A DNA stretch of 25,779 nucleotides from a virus. Shown in pieces: positions 5,786 to 15,700 of this stretch. Each line of letters opens with the position of its first letter. Position 1 is the stretch's first letter. The notes under the pieces are model-generated. The model worked only from the letters and a program-made list of their open reading frames with translations. It ran no database searches and had not been told where the DNA came from. Location of the stretch: the IMG/VR virus record IMGVR_UViG_3300012924_000203, positions 1 to 25,779 of that record. The stretch is one strand, 5' to 3'. A program made the position numbers and the translations under genes.

Positions 5786-8266
5786 GTGGCGATCGGCGAA
5801 CTACTTTCGGGCATCAAGGAAAAGGTTTCTGGCCTGTTTCAGCAGAAAGAACCGGCCAAGCCTGCTACCCAGGACGGCAATGCTCCATCACAAGCCGGGC
5901 TGACCGAACTGCAAAAAGAACTCGGTCCGAATTACGAGAAGCTGAAGACCTTGCGGCCGAAAATTGTGTCTGCTCTTCAGCAACTGGTGATCGAATACCG
6001 GCTGGACGGGCAATACTCCCAGCGGCTGCGGATCCTGCGTACGCGATATGCGCGGCTGTTCTGGCAAGGTATTCAGTACGCGATGCTGAATGCCGGGAAT
6101 AACGATTTCGATTTCGCGACGGCAACTTCCGGGCTGCAGCTTGGCACGAATCTGGACGATGATCCGACCGGGCAGCGATTCGAGTATGTGACCAATCTTT
6201 ATCAGGCGCGCGGCATGAGCTTCATCGCGCTGGTGAGTCAGGACATTCCCAGTTGGGTGTCTTACCCGAAGTCTCGGGAATCGCAAGAAGACATCACGTT
6301 TGCAAAAGCGGCTTTTGATGTAGGCGACCTGATCGAGCGGAACAACGATCCGTACACCGGATTGCAGACAATCAGCAAGTACCTGTTCACTGATGGCATG
6401 TGCGTGCAGTACTGGCGCTACGTGCTGGATGGGGAACGTTTCGGCTACAAGACGATGCCAGTGCAAGGCACTCGCGAAGTGGTAGTCGACGGCCAGCGCA
6501 TGACTGTGCCGAGTGAAGACGGCGAAGAACAGATTCCGAACGGGCAGGAAGTGGTGAGTTACGGCGGAGTGCTGGAATGGATGGTTCCAGTATTCGCCGA
6601 TGACTTCTACGAATGTCCGTACGTGCAGTGGGCGCGGGAACCGCATCGCGCAAAACTGAAGGCTGCTTTCCCGCACGCAGCGAAAGAGATTGAAGCCAAC
6701 GCAGGACTAACGTCCGATCAGGTGTATGAACGCATTTCACGCTTGGGCGTGAAGATGAACATATCGTTTCTGACGCCGGGCGATGCGTTGGAAATGCTGC
6801 CGACGTTTACTTCGACGTGGTTCAGAAAGTGGGCGTTCAAGCGGTTTGATGATGAAAAACTGGTGGCCGAACTGGAAGAACTCTTTCCGAAAGGTTGCTA
6901 TGTAGATTTCGCTGGCTTCGAATATTGCCAGAGCCGCAGCGAAAGCATGAACGACCATATCCGCGTGATGCACGCAATGCCGGGCGACGGGCAGAATCGG
7001 CCAGCGGTCGGCGATTGCTTGATCGACGTGCAAGAGCGGTACAACACGCTGTCGAATCTGCAGGCGGAGACCTACGAATACGGCATTCCGCCGATTTATG
7101 CGGATTCGCAGGTTCTAGACTTTGATTCGCTGGCTAATCAGACGGCCGAGCCTGCAGTACATTTTCCGGCGCGCGCACGTCCTGGCATGGCTTTGGCTGA
7201 TGGGTTTTACGCTCCTGACCCGGCAAAAGAGCCGGTCACGCTCCTGCAGACGATGCAAGAGTTGATTGGTCCGGTTTCAGACTTCTTGACTGGGCTGTTC
7301 AACGCCGCCACCGGCGGGCCGATGGAGGGTGTAGCAGGAAAGACGATGGGCGGGTATGAGATTGCCCGCGACCAGTCGCTTGGCCGGATCGGGATGATTT
7401 ACCGGCGAATCAAAGATTTCTACGTCGACGGAATCGGTTTGGGAGTGGAAATATTCCGGAAAAGCCGTCCGGAGGACGTGGAAGTATCGTTTCCCGGTGA
7501 GCATCAAGAAGAAAAAGCCAAGTGGATCAGACTAGGCGAGCTCAAAGGCAACATCATGATCGAGCCGGAAGCGGATGAAAGCTTTCCGCGGCTCAAGAGC
7601 CAGCAGCGGTCAGTGCTGGAATCGATGCTAGCCAACGCGGCGACCATGCCGCCTGAATTCCTGAAGCTGTTCGATAGTTCCGAGAATCAGGCGTATGTAA
7701 AAAACATCTTGGGGCTTTCGGAATTGAAGTTGACCGGGGAAGATGCCGCGCTGCTGGCCATGCGGCTGATTCAACGGTTACTGAAAGATGGTCCGTTTCA
7801 AGGTCCACCACTGCCGCAAATGGGCCAGGATGGACAGGTTGCGGTGATTCAGCCGCCACCGATGGCGACGATTCAGGTTGACCCGATACTGGCGCTGAAC
7901 GCTGAATTTATCGGCGCCATGTTGGACAAGATCGTGGAGTGGGCCGGAGAAGATTCCGGGCGCACGGAAGCGGACACCAATCCCAAGGGATACCAGAACG
8001 TATTCCTGTACGCGAAACAGTTGAGCGCAATCGTGCAGCAGGCACAGCAAGCGGCACAGCCAAAGATTCCGCCTAAACCGCCAAGCATGAGTATCGCAGT
8101 GGACAAACTGCCACCCGGGCCGCAGTCACAAGCGCTGGCGATGGATGGAATTCAGGCTGACCCGATGGAGTTGGCTGCGCAGCAAGAGCAGACGCGACAA
8201 GACAAAGCAAACGAGTTGCAAGCGAAGCTGGCGAATAAGAAGCCGGCAGAAACCGCAGGAGTGTAA
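5786..8266 (+). CDS. Portal protein
   Basis: GTG 5786 opens an 826-aa protein whose length and position (after terminase, before scaffold and capsid) match the large portal proteins of short-tailed phages. The body is mixed alpha/beta with many conserved-looking aromatic segments, for example TISKYLFTDGMCVQYWRY near residue 200. The C-terminal part is helical and, from about 750, rich in Gln, Ala and Lys, as expected for a barrel/crown extension. Portals form a dodecameric ring at one vertex, through which the terminase packs DNA and to which the tail attaches. No single diagnostic catalytic motif exists for this family, so the call rests on length, synteny and general sequence character. It ends in a TAATG overlap with the next gene. 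Confidence 0.82.
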   Translation: MAIGELLSGIKEKVSGLFQQKEPAKPATQDGNAPSQAGLTELQKELGPNYEKLKTLRPKIVSALQQLVIEYRLDGQYSQRLRILRTRYARLFWQGIQYAMLNAGNNDFDFATATSGLQLGTNLDDDPTGQRFEYVTNLYQARGMSFIALVSQDIPSWVSYPKSRESQEDITFAKAAFDVGDLIERNNDPYTGLQTISKYLFTDGMCVQYWRYVLDGERFGYKTMPVQGTREVVVDGQRMTVPSEDGEEQIPNGQEVVSYGGVLEWMVPVFADDFYECPYVQWAREPHRAKLKAAFPHAAKEIEANAGLTSDQVYERISRLGVKMNISFLTPGDALEMLPTFTSTWFRKWAFKRFDDEKLVAELEELFPKGCYVDFAGFEYCQSRSESMNDHIRVMHAMPGDGQNRPAVGDCLIDVQERYNTLSNLQAETYEYGIPPIYADSQVLDFDSLANQTAEPAVHFPARARPGMALADGFYAPDPAKEPVTLLQTMQELIGPVSDFLTGLFNAATGGPMEGVAGKTMGGYEIARDQSLGRIGMIYRRIKDFYVDGIGLGVEIFRKSRPEDVEVSFPGEHQEEKAKWIRLGELKGNIMIEPEADESFPRLKSQQRSVLESMLANAATMPPEFLKLFDSSENQAYVKNILGLSELKLTGEDAALLAMRLIQRLLKDGPFQGPPLPQMGQDGQVAVIQPPPMATIQVDPILALNAEFIGAMLDKIVEWAGEDSGRTEADTNPKGYQNVFLYAKQLSAIVQQAQQAAQPKIPPKPPSMSIAVDKLPPGPQSQALAMDGIQADPMELAAQQEQTRQDKANELQAKLANKKPAETAGV

Positions 8267-9666
8267 TGTTGAATCGTTTCAAATTTTTTGGCTCACGTCC
8301 CATTTTCTACTTTGCGGAACCTGTAGCGGCCGCAGGTGGCGGAGGTGATGCTGGCGGCGGTGGAGCAGCGGCCGGTGGTGGAGCTGCAGGAGGTTCAGGA
8401 GGCGGTGCGGCCAGTGCGCCACAGAGTGACGTTGATTTCCTTTCGGCGCCGGATGCCGCAGCGGTGCCCGACAAGGGCGCGGAAGCAGCCGCACCGGAAA
8501 AGGTTGCCGCAAAAGAAGGCGATGCGGCCGCGGAAGAGATAAACATCTCCGCTCTCGAAGAAGCACAGCCGGAATGGCTGGCAAAAATTACCGATGAAGG
8601 CGCCAAGAGTGAAGTGCAAAAGCTCTTGGAGTTGCAAAAGTCCTTCGCTGACAAGTTCAAGGACGCTCCGGAAGAACTGTTCAAGGATCTGCCTGGTGGC
8701 CGCGAGCAGTTAACTGCGCTGCAGACCCTTTCGAAAGAAGTTGGCGAACTGGACGAACACATCGCGGCGAATACGCCGGAAAGCAATGCGATTGTGGTCG
8801 GCAGGTACTTGGGTGAAGCTCCCGATAAAGGGATGGGGCTATTCCGCGCTGGCGCGCAGCACCTGGCCAAGAGCAATCCGGAAGGATGGCAGCAGTTAGG
8901 GAATGAGATTCTAGCTTCGACGCTGCAAGCGGCTGGGATTGGTATCGATCCGACCGGGCTGATAACCGCCATCTCCGAAATGCGGCAGGCAGTGCAAGCC
9001 GATGACGGCGAAGCGTTCGGCAAGGCCGCTAGCAAACTTCTTGGCGCTCCGAAAGCGGAAGCGAAGCCCGACGCGAATCTCGAGCGAGCGCGCACTGAAA
9101 CCGCGCAAGCAAAAGAGACGCTGACCAAGGCGCAGACCGAATCTTGGCGGTTTAGGAACGATCGCAGTAGTCAAAAAGTCGATACGCACATCGTGACTGA
9201 AGCTGGGAAGCTGCTGGCTAAAGTTCTACCGGCGGCGATTTCCGAAAAGGATCGCGCTTCGCTGCGCAGCGATATTCAAGCGGAAGTGATGTCGCAGTTG
9301 GTATCGAATAAATTCGAAGCGGCCAAGGTGCTGCAGTTGATTGGCTACTCCACGCCGGACGGCAAAGGCGGTTTCGATTACTCGAAGGTGAATCTGGGGG
9401 CAACCCAAGAAAACTGGGATCAGGCTGAAAAGATGATTCTAGCGAACTTGACGCCCAAGATGATTTCGCAGGCAACCGCGAAAATCGTTTCGCAGTGGTC
9501 CAAGGACCGCGCAGCCAGCAACAAAGAAGCGCGGGAAAAAGCGAAGAGTGTGGCGGCAAAGCCGGATGTCGGCGGAGGTAAGGCGGCTGCTGGCGGAAAA
9601 GCAAAGCCGCCGTTGAGCAAAGAGCAGTTCCTGAAGATGACCGACGAAGAATTTTTGGCTTATTGA
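8266..9666 (+). CDS. Probable capsid scaffolding protein
   Basis: ATG 8266 shares its first base with the portal stop codon. The 466-aa product lies between portal and capsid, the standard scaffold position. It starts with an aromatic peptide FKFFGSRPIFYFAEP (residues 5-19), followed by a Gly/Ala-only linker (about 22-50) and an Ala/Glu-rich region. Long charged helices with coiled-coil character follow (around 130-160 and 270-300). The C-terminus is a basic Gly/Ala/Lys linker and a final short helical peptide SKEQFLKMTDEEFLAY, which resembles the capsid-binding tails of scaffolds in concept. No protease motif (Ser-His or Ser-Lys pair) was recognised, so it is more likely a scaffold without a fused protease. 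Confidence 0.7.
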   Translation: MLNRFKFFGSRPIFYFAEPVAAAGGGGDAGGGGAAAGGGAAGGSGGGAASAPQSDVDFLSAPDAAAVPDKGAEAAAPEKVAAKEGDAAAEEINISALEEAQPEWLAKITDEGAKSEVQKLLELQKSFADKFKDAPEELFKDLPGGREQLTALQTLSKEVGELDEHIAANTPESNAIVVGRYLGEAPDKGMGLFRAGAQHLAKSNPEGWQQLGNEILASTLQAAGIGIDPTGLITAISEMRQAVQADDGEAFGKAASKLLGAPKAEAKPDANLERARTETAQAKETLTKAQTESWRFRNDRSSQKVDTHIVTEAGKLLAKVLPAAISEKDRASLRSDIQAEVMSQLVSNKFEAAKVLQLIGYSTPDGKGGFDYSKVNLGATQENWDQAEKMILANLTPKMISQATAKIVSQWSKDRAASNKEAREKAKSVAAKPDVGGGKAAAGGKAKPPLSKEQFLKMTDEEFLAY

Positions 9667-9707
9667 GTTTTTGAGTTAACAGATTAAGAGGATAGGAGCA
9701 ACAGACT

Positions 9708-10988
9708 ATGGCACCGCAATCGAATGCGCAGTTGGTGGCCGCACAGATCGAACGCATCGAGCCGAAAGTGGAATTGCTATACGAACGTGGCGACGACCTT
9801 CTGGTGATGATCGGCAAGACCGATTCCACTAAAGTCTCTTCGCGTGCGATGCGCATTGTGCTGCAGATTACCGCAGGCGGCAAGGGCGGATCGTATAACG
9901 CCGACGGCGGAGACATGGGGCGCGGGTCGGGCGAAAGCTACGACGTGGCGACGGTGTCGCCAGTCTTCAAGAAGATGTCTTTCGAGCAAACCAATTTGGC
10001 GGAATGGGCAACTGCCAGCGACGAACAGTCTATCGTTAACGCCGCGTCGAAAATCGTTTCGAACTCCATGGACCAGTTCCGCGCCTACGAAGACAAACTG
10101 CTGAATGCCACGGCGTCATTCTCACTGGGCAGCATCGGCTCGATTGCCGGAACCGTGCTGACCATGACGGTGCCCACCGGCGCGCTGCTGGTTTACGAAA
10201 ACCAGGAAGTGCAGGTCTATGACAGCACGCAGACCGTCAATCGCTCGGCGAACGCTGGGATGGTGACAACCGTACTGGCTACCGACCCTCAGACCACGCA
10301 AGCCGTGGTCGTCGACCAGTTGCCTCCAGGTACGATTGCTGGTGACGTGCTGATGAGCGCAGGGCTGATTGGGGCCAATCCGGTGGATCTGTTCCCCGTG
10401 AAGTATCACCAGAGCGCAGCGACGACGGGCGTCTGGCAGAATCTGAATCGTGCGACCTACCCTTACAAGCTGGCCAGCTCCCGCGTCAACGGAAACAACG
10501 GCGCATTGGTGCCCATGCAGCCGGAACTGTGCATCAACAAAATTCGAATTGGCATCGGCATCAAGAAAGTCAAAAAACTCATCGCGTACATGCCATTACA
10601 ACAGAAGCATGGGTGGGATCAACTGGCGACCACGGTGCAGATCATTGATCGCGCCAAGCATGAAACTGGCGAAAGCGTGGACATGAATCCGACCAGCTAC
10701 CAGAATTACAATGCTGGGAACATGCACGGTGTTCCGATCAAGCTGGGACAGAACGCAGATCAGACGCGCGTGGATTTTCTAGACCTCGCAGTGTGGTGCC
10801 GCGCGACCATGAACGAGCCAGGCTTCCTGAAAGGCCGCGACGGCAAAATGTGGTTCCGGATTTACGGCGCTTCCGGCGGTATCGCGACGGCGGAGCAGTT
10901 CCACATCATCCACAATTTCCAAGTCTGCAACCGCAACCCGCGCGCTGGCGGATTCATTGATCAATTGGCTCGTCCGGCCGGTTACTAA
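9708..10988 (+). CDS. Major capsid protein, HK97-fold type
   Basis: ATG 9708 follows AGGAG (9694-9698). The 426-aa product has the length and order of a major capsid protein. It has an N-terminal helical arm (residues 5-30), then a region on Thr/Lys/Ser-rich strands (about 35-70) that could be the E-loop. A long mixed domain holds a Thr/Val-rich insertion (around 145-205), and the end is aromatic with AGGFIDQLARPAGY. It has few cysteines, unlike the exported proteins of this window. It would assemble on the scaffold around the portal to form the icosahedral head. The call is made from synteny and overall character; no sequence search was possible. Confidence 0.82.
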   Translation: MAPQSNAQLVAAQIERIEPKVELLYERGDDLLVMIGKTDSTKVSSRAMRIVLQITAGGKGGSYNADGGDMGRGSGESYDVATVSPVFKKMSFEQTNLAEWATASDEQSIVNAASKIVSNSMDQFRAYEDKLLNATASFSLGSIGSIAGTVLTMTVPTGALLVYENQEVQVYDSTQTVNRSANAGMVTTVLATDPQTTQAVVVDQLPPGTIAGDVLMSAGLIGANPVDLFPVKYHQSAATTGVWQNLNRATYPYKLASSRVNGNNGALVPMQPELCINKIRIGIGIKKVKKLIAYMPLQQKHGWDQLATTVQIIDRAKHETGESVDMNPTSYQNYNAGNMHGVPIKLGQNADQTRVDFLDLAVWCRATMNEPGFLKGRDGKMWFRIYGASGGIATAEQFHIIHNFQVCNRNPRAGGFIDQLARPAGY

Positions 10989-11011
10989 GAAATATCAGTT
11001 ATCTATTCTCT

Positions 11012-11018
11012 AAGGTGG
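11012..11018 (+). promoter_or_regulatory. Ribosome binding site that selects ATG 11027
   Basis: AAGGTGG at 11012-11018, one mismatch from AAGGAGG, lies 8 nt before ATG 11027. It overlaps the alternative GTG at 11015, which therefore cannot use it. This favours the shorter, 80-residue product. Confidence 0.55.
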
Positions 11019-11026
11019 TGGCTGTT

Positions 11027-11269
11027 ATGGCTTCCGGCGCCGTGCTGCAACCTGAATACATTCCCCGCCCTGGCGGGATTTCAAATCAACACCGGGGCGA
11101 AGCCATCACCAGTCCCTGGAGGGGAATTGGTGTGCTTTACGTACGCGAAGATGCCGGCGGACTGATCGAATTCCGCGTGCTCTACGAGAGCCAAGTATCC
11201 GATGCGGTAAAAACCGAAATGGCTGCGCGTTTCGGAGTGGGCGCAATTGAATGGAAAGTATGCAGTTGA
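11027..11269 (+). CDS. Hypothetical small protein downstream of the capsid gene
   Basis: ATG 11027 is preferred over an in-frame GTG at 11015 because AAGGTGG is correctly spaced only for the ATG. The 80-aa product begins MASGAVLQPEYIPRPGG. It has an Ile-Gly-Val-Leu-Tyr-Val strand followed by Glu/Asp/Gly and Ile-Glu-Phe-Arg-Val-Leu-Tyr, then a helix with AVKTEMAARFGVGAIEWK. This strand-turn-strand-helix layout suggests a compact alpha/beta domain. No family is recognised. It follows the capsid gene after 38 nt and is probably part of the same head operon. Confidence 0.6.
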   Translation: MASGAVLQPEYIPRPGGISNQHRGEAITSPWRGIGVLYVREDAGGLIEFRVLYESQVSDAVKTEMAARFGVGAIEWKVCS

Positions 11270-11278
11270 ACAATCATC

Positions 11279-11911
11279 GTGATTAAGCGCCGGATACAGG
11301 TACTTCGAGAGGTTTATGACACTCCCGCATGGGCTGAAGCCGAAATGCTTCGCATGGGCGGGCGCAATCGCTTTGGCGACCCTAACCTGCGAGTGGTATG
11401 GAGTAATTCACGGCTCGGGTGGATTGGTGGAAAGCATGAAGACCGCGACGATGAAGGGAACCTGATTCGTGAGGTTCTCACCATTCGCAGGATGCCGAAA
11501 TATCCAGTTGAGGATCGCTGGATAGTGGAGCAATGGAAGCCTCCAGAGTTTTACGGGAGTCCAGAAGCTTGGTTCAGGAAAACCACAGAGTTCGACGAGG
11601 GGAATATCCCTCAGCTAGGTCCGTATCCGCATCGCGGCGACTATCAGTTGGTTTCCACGCTGGAAACAGCAGCGGGAGAGTTCGAACAGTTAAGCGTTGA
11701 ACTTCTCGAAGACATTGCGACCGCATTCCGCATAAAAGAAGAGCTGCGATTGAAGCGTGAAGCAAGTGAGTTGGCCGACCAGCAGGCATTTAGAGACGAG
11801 AAGTCGGCCATTGAGAAGCAGAAACAAAAGCAAATTGCTGACGACGAAGAGTGGGCAAAGAACGAGATGCGTTCTCCGCTCTTTATTCAGCCGGCAGTCA
11901 CCGTTTTATAA
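11279..11911 (+). CDS. Hypothetical protein of the head-connector region
   Basis: GTG 11279 begins a 210-aa protein; no strong ribosome binding site is visible, so coupling from the previous stop at 11267-11269 is likely. The first 120 residues are rich in Arg, Trp and Pro with mixed strands (LRVVWSNSRLGWIGG, EDRWIVEQWKPPEFYG). Residues about 130-195 form a strongly charged helix (EELRLKREASELADQQAF and EKQKQKQIADDEEW), likely coiled coil. No known domain is recognised. Its position two genes after the capsid is where head-tail connectors or head-completion proteins usually lie, but the sequence itself does not show this. Confidence 0.65.
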   Translation: MIKRRIQVLREVYDTPAWAEAEMLRMGGRNRFGDPNLRVVWSNSRLGWIGGKHEDRDDEGNLIREVLTIRRMPKYPVEDRWIVEQWKPPEFYGSPEAWFRKTTEFDEGNIPQLGPYPHRGDYQLVSTLETAAGEFEQLSVELLEDIATAFRIKEELRLKREASELADQQAFRDEKSAIEKQKQKQIADDEEWAKNEMRSPLFIQPAVTVL

Positions 11912-11926
11912 ACAAGGAGATGTCGA

Positions 11927-12736
11927 ATGAAGTTGGGCACGCAGATTCCGATTTACGCTCCAGTTCTGCCAATCGAATTGCCGGAAGAGTCCGCCACGCT
12001 GGTGAATATCACCGAAGCCGCATTCCGCGGCGAGCGAACTTATGGCGTGTACACAATTTGCGGAGTTGGCCGCTGCAAATGCGATCCAAGTGATGTTAAT
12101 CGCTGCCTTACAGGCGAAGGCTACATCCTGAAAGTCATTCACCCGCGGCGCGGGATGATCGACATGGGCGACAATAACTGGACCGCCAAAAAACCAGGAC
12201 AGACTAGCCCGGACCTGAAAAACGTTCAGCAATTCGTGATTAAGGCTGAAGATATTGCCAGCGACCTGGTACGCGAGTGGCGTTCGGAGCTCACTGGCAT
12301 TGGTGGGGCGGTCAGCAGTCAGGTGGATGGCCAGTCAATCAGCGGTTTTACTGGCGTGTTTCTGGCGGATGGCGCGCGGCCAACCGAAGATGAATTGCAA
12401 CTGGCGCGCCGGCTGTTGTCGGAATGCGATCAGCAGTTGGTGGCCGCAGCTCACAGCGATTGGGATCAGTTCCACGAACCCAAGAGCATTCACGATAGTT
12501 GGAAGCGCGCAGCGCGGCGGCTGGGTGTCGATGCTCCATGGTTGTACAGCGTGGTGGACAAAACATCGCTTCCGGATTGCCCATCCTGCGGATCGAAGCT
12601 ATTGACCAGTACGGCGACCGTTTGCGCGACTTGTCACCGCGACGTTATGCCGCAGAACGCTTCAGAACGTCCGGAAAACGACGCACCAAAAAAGCATAGG
12701 GGTAGCTCCAAAAGGATACAAACGGCGGCGGCGTGA
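11927..12736 (+). CDS. Protein with C-terminal zinc ribbon and N-terminal Cys cluster
   Basis: ATG 11927 follows AAGGAG at 7 nt. The 269-aa product carries a clear zinc-ribbon pattern C-x2-C-x11-C-x2-C (C218, C221, C233, C236: CPSCGSK... CATCHRD). A second group of cysteines lies near the N-terminus (C45, C50, C52, C60: CGVGRCKCDP...NRC). The middle, with VREWRSELTGI, DELQLARRLLSECDQQLV and DSWKRAARRLGV, is helical. The C-terminus is basic and unstructured. No signal peptide is present, so the cysteines probably bind metal in the cytoplasm, in contrast to the exported proteins downstream. The family is unknown to me. It could be a head-region structural protein or a nucleic-acid-binding accessory. 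Confidence 0.7.
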   Translation: MKLGTQIPIYAPVLPIELPEESATLVNITEAAFRGERTYGVYTICGVGRCKCDPSDVNRCLTGEGYILKVIHPRRGMIDMGDNNWTAKKPGQTSPDLKNVQQFVIKAEDIASDLVREWRSELTGIGGAVSSQVDGQSISGFTGVFLADGARPTEDELQLARRLLSECDQQLVAAAHSDWDQFHEPKSIHDSWKRAARRLGVDAPWLYSVVDKTSLPDCPSCGSKLLTSTATVCATCHRDVMPQNASERPENDAPKKHRGSSKRIQTAAA

Positions 12737-12742
12737 GAACCT

Positions 12743-15700
12743 GTGACCAAATGGCTCAAACTTTCTTTTCTGGCGCTGTGCTTCTTTTTCTTCGCTAACC
12801 ATGCCTCCGCGCAGGGCGCGCTGTACCACAATATCGCTTGGCGTTACACGCCAGCCGGAGCATTTCCTGCCGGCGGCGCCACGGTAACCATTTGCACTTC
12901 CACCGCCACCGGCGCTCCTTGCACTCCCAAACTTACCATCTACCAAGACTCCGCACTCAGTATCCCCGTAGCTAATCCTCTCGCACAATGCACTTCCTCT
13001 CCACAGGTAGGTTGTATCGACAACCTCGGCAATTTTGCGTTTTACATGAGTCAAGGTCCGCTGACTTACACTATTTCCGGAGCCGGGCTCACCCCTTACG
13101 GTCCAATCCCTGATTCCGCGATTGCGGCGAGTGGAGTTTCTGGAACTTTGCCCAATAGCAGCATCGCTTGCGCTCCTTCACTCAGTTTTCCGGCCAGCGC
13201 CAACGCTTCTTATGGCGTAACGCTGAATTGCAACGTGACTTCCTCTGTGGTGACGGGATCCCCAGCCAACGGCAATCTTTTGAGTTTGACGCTGCTCGAA
13301 GCGGCACCTGGCGGTTGGACGTTCGCGTTTCCGGGCAACTTTGTTTTCCCAGTGGGCTACACGTTCGATACGGTGGCCACGCATACTAATGCGCTGACCT
13401 TCAAATACGATTCTGTCGGAGCAGTGTGGAACCTGATTTCAAATAGTGGCAGCGGCGGCGGAGCCACGCCGGCCGGACCAACGGGAACGCTGCAGTGCAC
13501 CAACGGAAGTATTCTGACCGCCTGCGGCGCGGTGGATGATGGAACTAATTTCACGCTGAGTCGAGATTTTATCGCGCAAGGGCCGAATCCTTTGGGCATC
13601 GATGTTCGCACCAAAGGGGCAAAGTTTAACGGCAGCGCGGCCACCACGGGCACCATGACCGCCGGACTGGCGACCGCGACACTCGGCGCGGCACAAACTT
13701 TCGTGAACGGTGAAGGTATCACCTTAGTGGGTGCAGGAACAACGCTGGCGCTATCGACGCCCTCTGCGCCGACAGTGCTGGCAGCCGATCCCACTTATAT
13801 GCTAGGAACTAATCACGTCGTTGCCAATCCCGCTGGAAATACTTCCGCTGCTTATTCGATCCGCGCAATGTCGATTGACGGTCAGATTACCCCGGCCAGC
13901 GCCACGACCACAATCAGCAATCAACAGCCGACGCTTGGCCGGATATCAGTTGCCGTCACGACATGGACGCGCGCAAACAACATATTGACTGTGACCACGG
14001 CTTCGCCGCATACAATGGTTCAGTTCAGCTACGTGATGTTCACTGGCGACCCGAACTTGGAAGGCGCTTGGAACGTCACAACCGTTCCAGACAACACCCA
14101 CATCACGCTTACGCAGAATCAGGACACTCGCAACGGCGCATCTGCCGCGATGGCCGCTGGCGTGACGCCAACGCTTTATTACTGGCACTGCAATCACATT
14201 ACGTGGAGTCCGGTCACTAACGCTTTCCGGTACATGATCTATCGCGGGGCAACACTAATTGGTATCAGTTACCCGGAAAATGCCGCGGTGAACAATACCG
14301 CAATCTACGATTCTTTCGATGATTTTGGCTCCGGCCTTACCGTTGCGCCGCCCGTTCCCGCTTGGTGGCCGACAGCGCCAAACACGACAGGGTACAACGG
14401 CAACTTGACGACTACGATTCTATCTGGCGCCGGCACGACTACAGTCACGTTGAACGCGACGGCAGGCAGCAATACAACGGCGGCACAGTTTGTGCACGAT
14501 GATGCTGCACCAATCCGGGCGGCTGCATTGGTGGCGCAAGCGCACAACGAAAGCATTTACATCCCGGTCGGGGATTTTACAACGCAATCCTTCGCCATCC
14601 AATCGGTGCTAACTCTCGGCGATACCGGGCCGATCAGCATCATCCAGGCAGGGAACCTCGCCCTCAATGACACTGTTTATTTCACTGGCGGACATACGGT
14701 CACCTGGAATGGCTTCCCGGAGAATCCGCAAAATAATCCGACAACTGGGTTTCAGGCTTTTCCGCAGGTGTTTGTAGGCAATGCTATTCCGGGAATCTAT
14801 CTGCGGGCCGTAGGCGCCAACAAATTTGCAAATTTAAGTGTGAACGTCTCTGGTGTGAACGGCGTCGGGATGGTCGTGGACGGCGGCTCGATTCCTACGG
14901 CCATCTTCAGCCACATGCAGTTTGGTTCCTCTGGTGCCACCAATTACTTTGCCAAGCATCAAGTATTCCGCGTAAACAATGGAGGCGGAAGCGGCTTTTA
15001 CTGGAGCTACCCGGTCTTTTCTGGAGGTGTCGCGCAGGGAACGATTGAGCCATCGCCGTTAATGATGTTTGAAGGTCAGGGCGGCGAAATTATGTCGATG
15101 GATCACGTCGAACTACTGGAAGGCACGATTTCGATTGCCAACACCAATGTCCTGAATCTTCACGTTGATGAGGTTGACGATAACGGCGCGGATATGCCGA
15201 TTTTTAATTTCGTCGATACCAATGGCAGTGGGACGCTCACTCTGGCCGTGGACATCAGCAATGTGATTGATGATACATCGGCCAGGCCAGTGGTCAATTA
15301 TGGCGGCAATACCCAAGGCTACATTCGGCTGTCAGGCGTTCAAGGGCAAGCTGGTGGGTATCCATCCGTCGTGGGACCTGGTGGTGTTGCGGTAGCCTGC
15401 CAAGGGGAGAGAACTGTCTGCTTTGGTGGTCTTGGGCAGAACATGGGCACCCACCGCGGCTTGATGGGAGCGTTCGGAATCGACGGTATCACGGTAACCA
15501 ATTCCGGCACAGCATACGGCGTCTACCAGGACGCACACCTAGCTCTGTCTCCGGCGTTCACTGGCTTCGTTTACAATCTTCCGCAGACTAGCGTAACCTG
15601 TGCGACCAGCGGGGCGGGAACGGCGAATGGAGTAAAGTTAATTCAAGTTGGTCCGGTGTTTGGACCAAACAATGCCGAGGGCGCGCTCTCGAACGTCTGC

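Noticed and set aside
5888-6676. Long minus-strand frame (262 aa) opposite the portal gene
   Set aside because: It has no ribosome site and shadow-type composition, and the plus strand carries a well-supported gene. The same holds for minus-strand frames at 1468-2139, 8307-9128 and 9218-9916.
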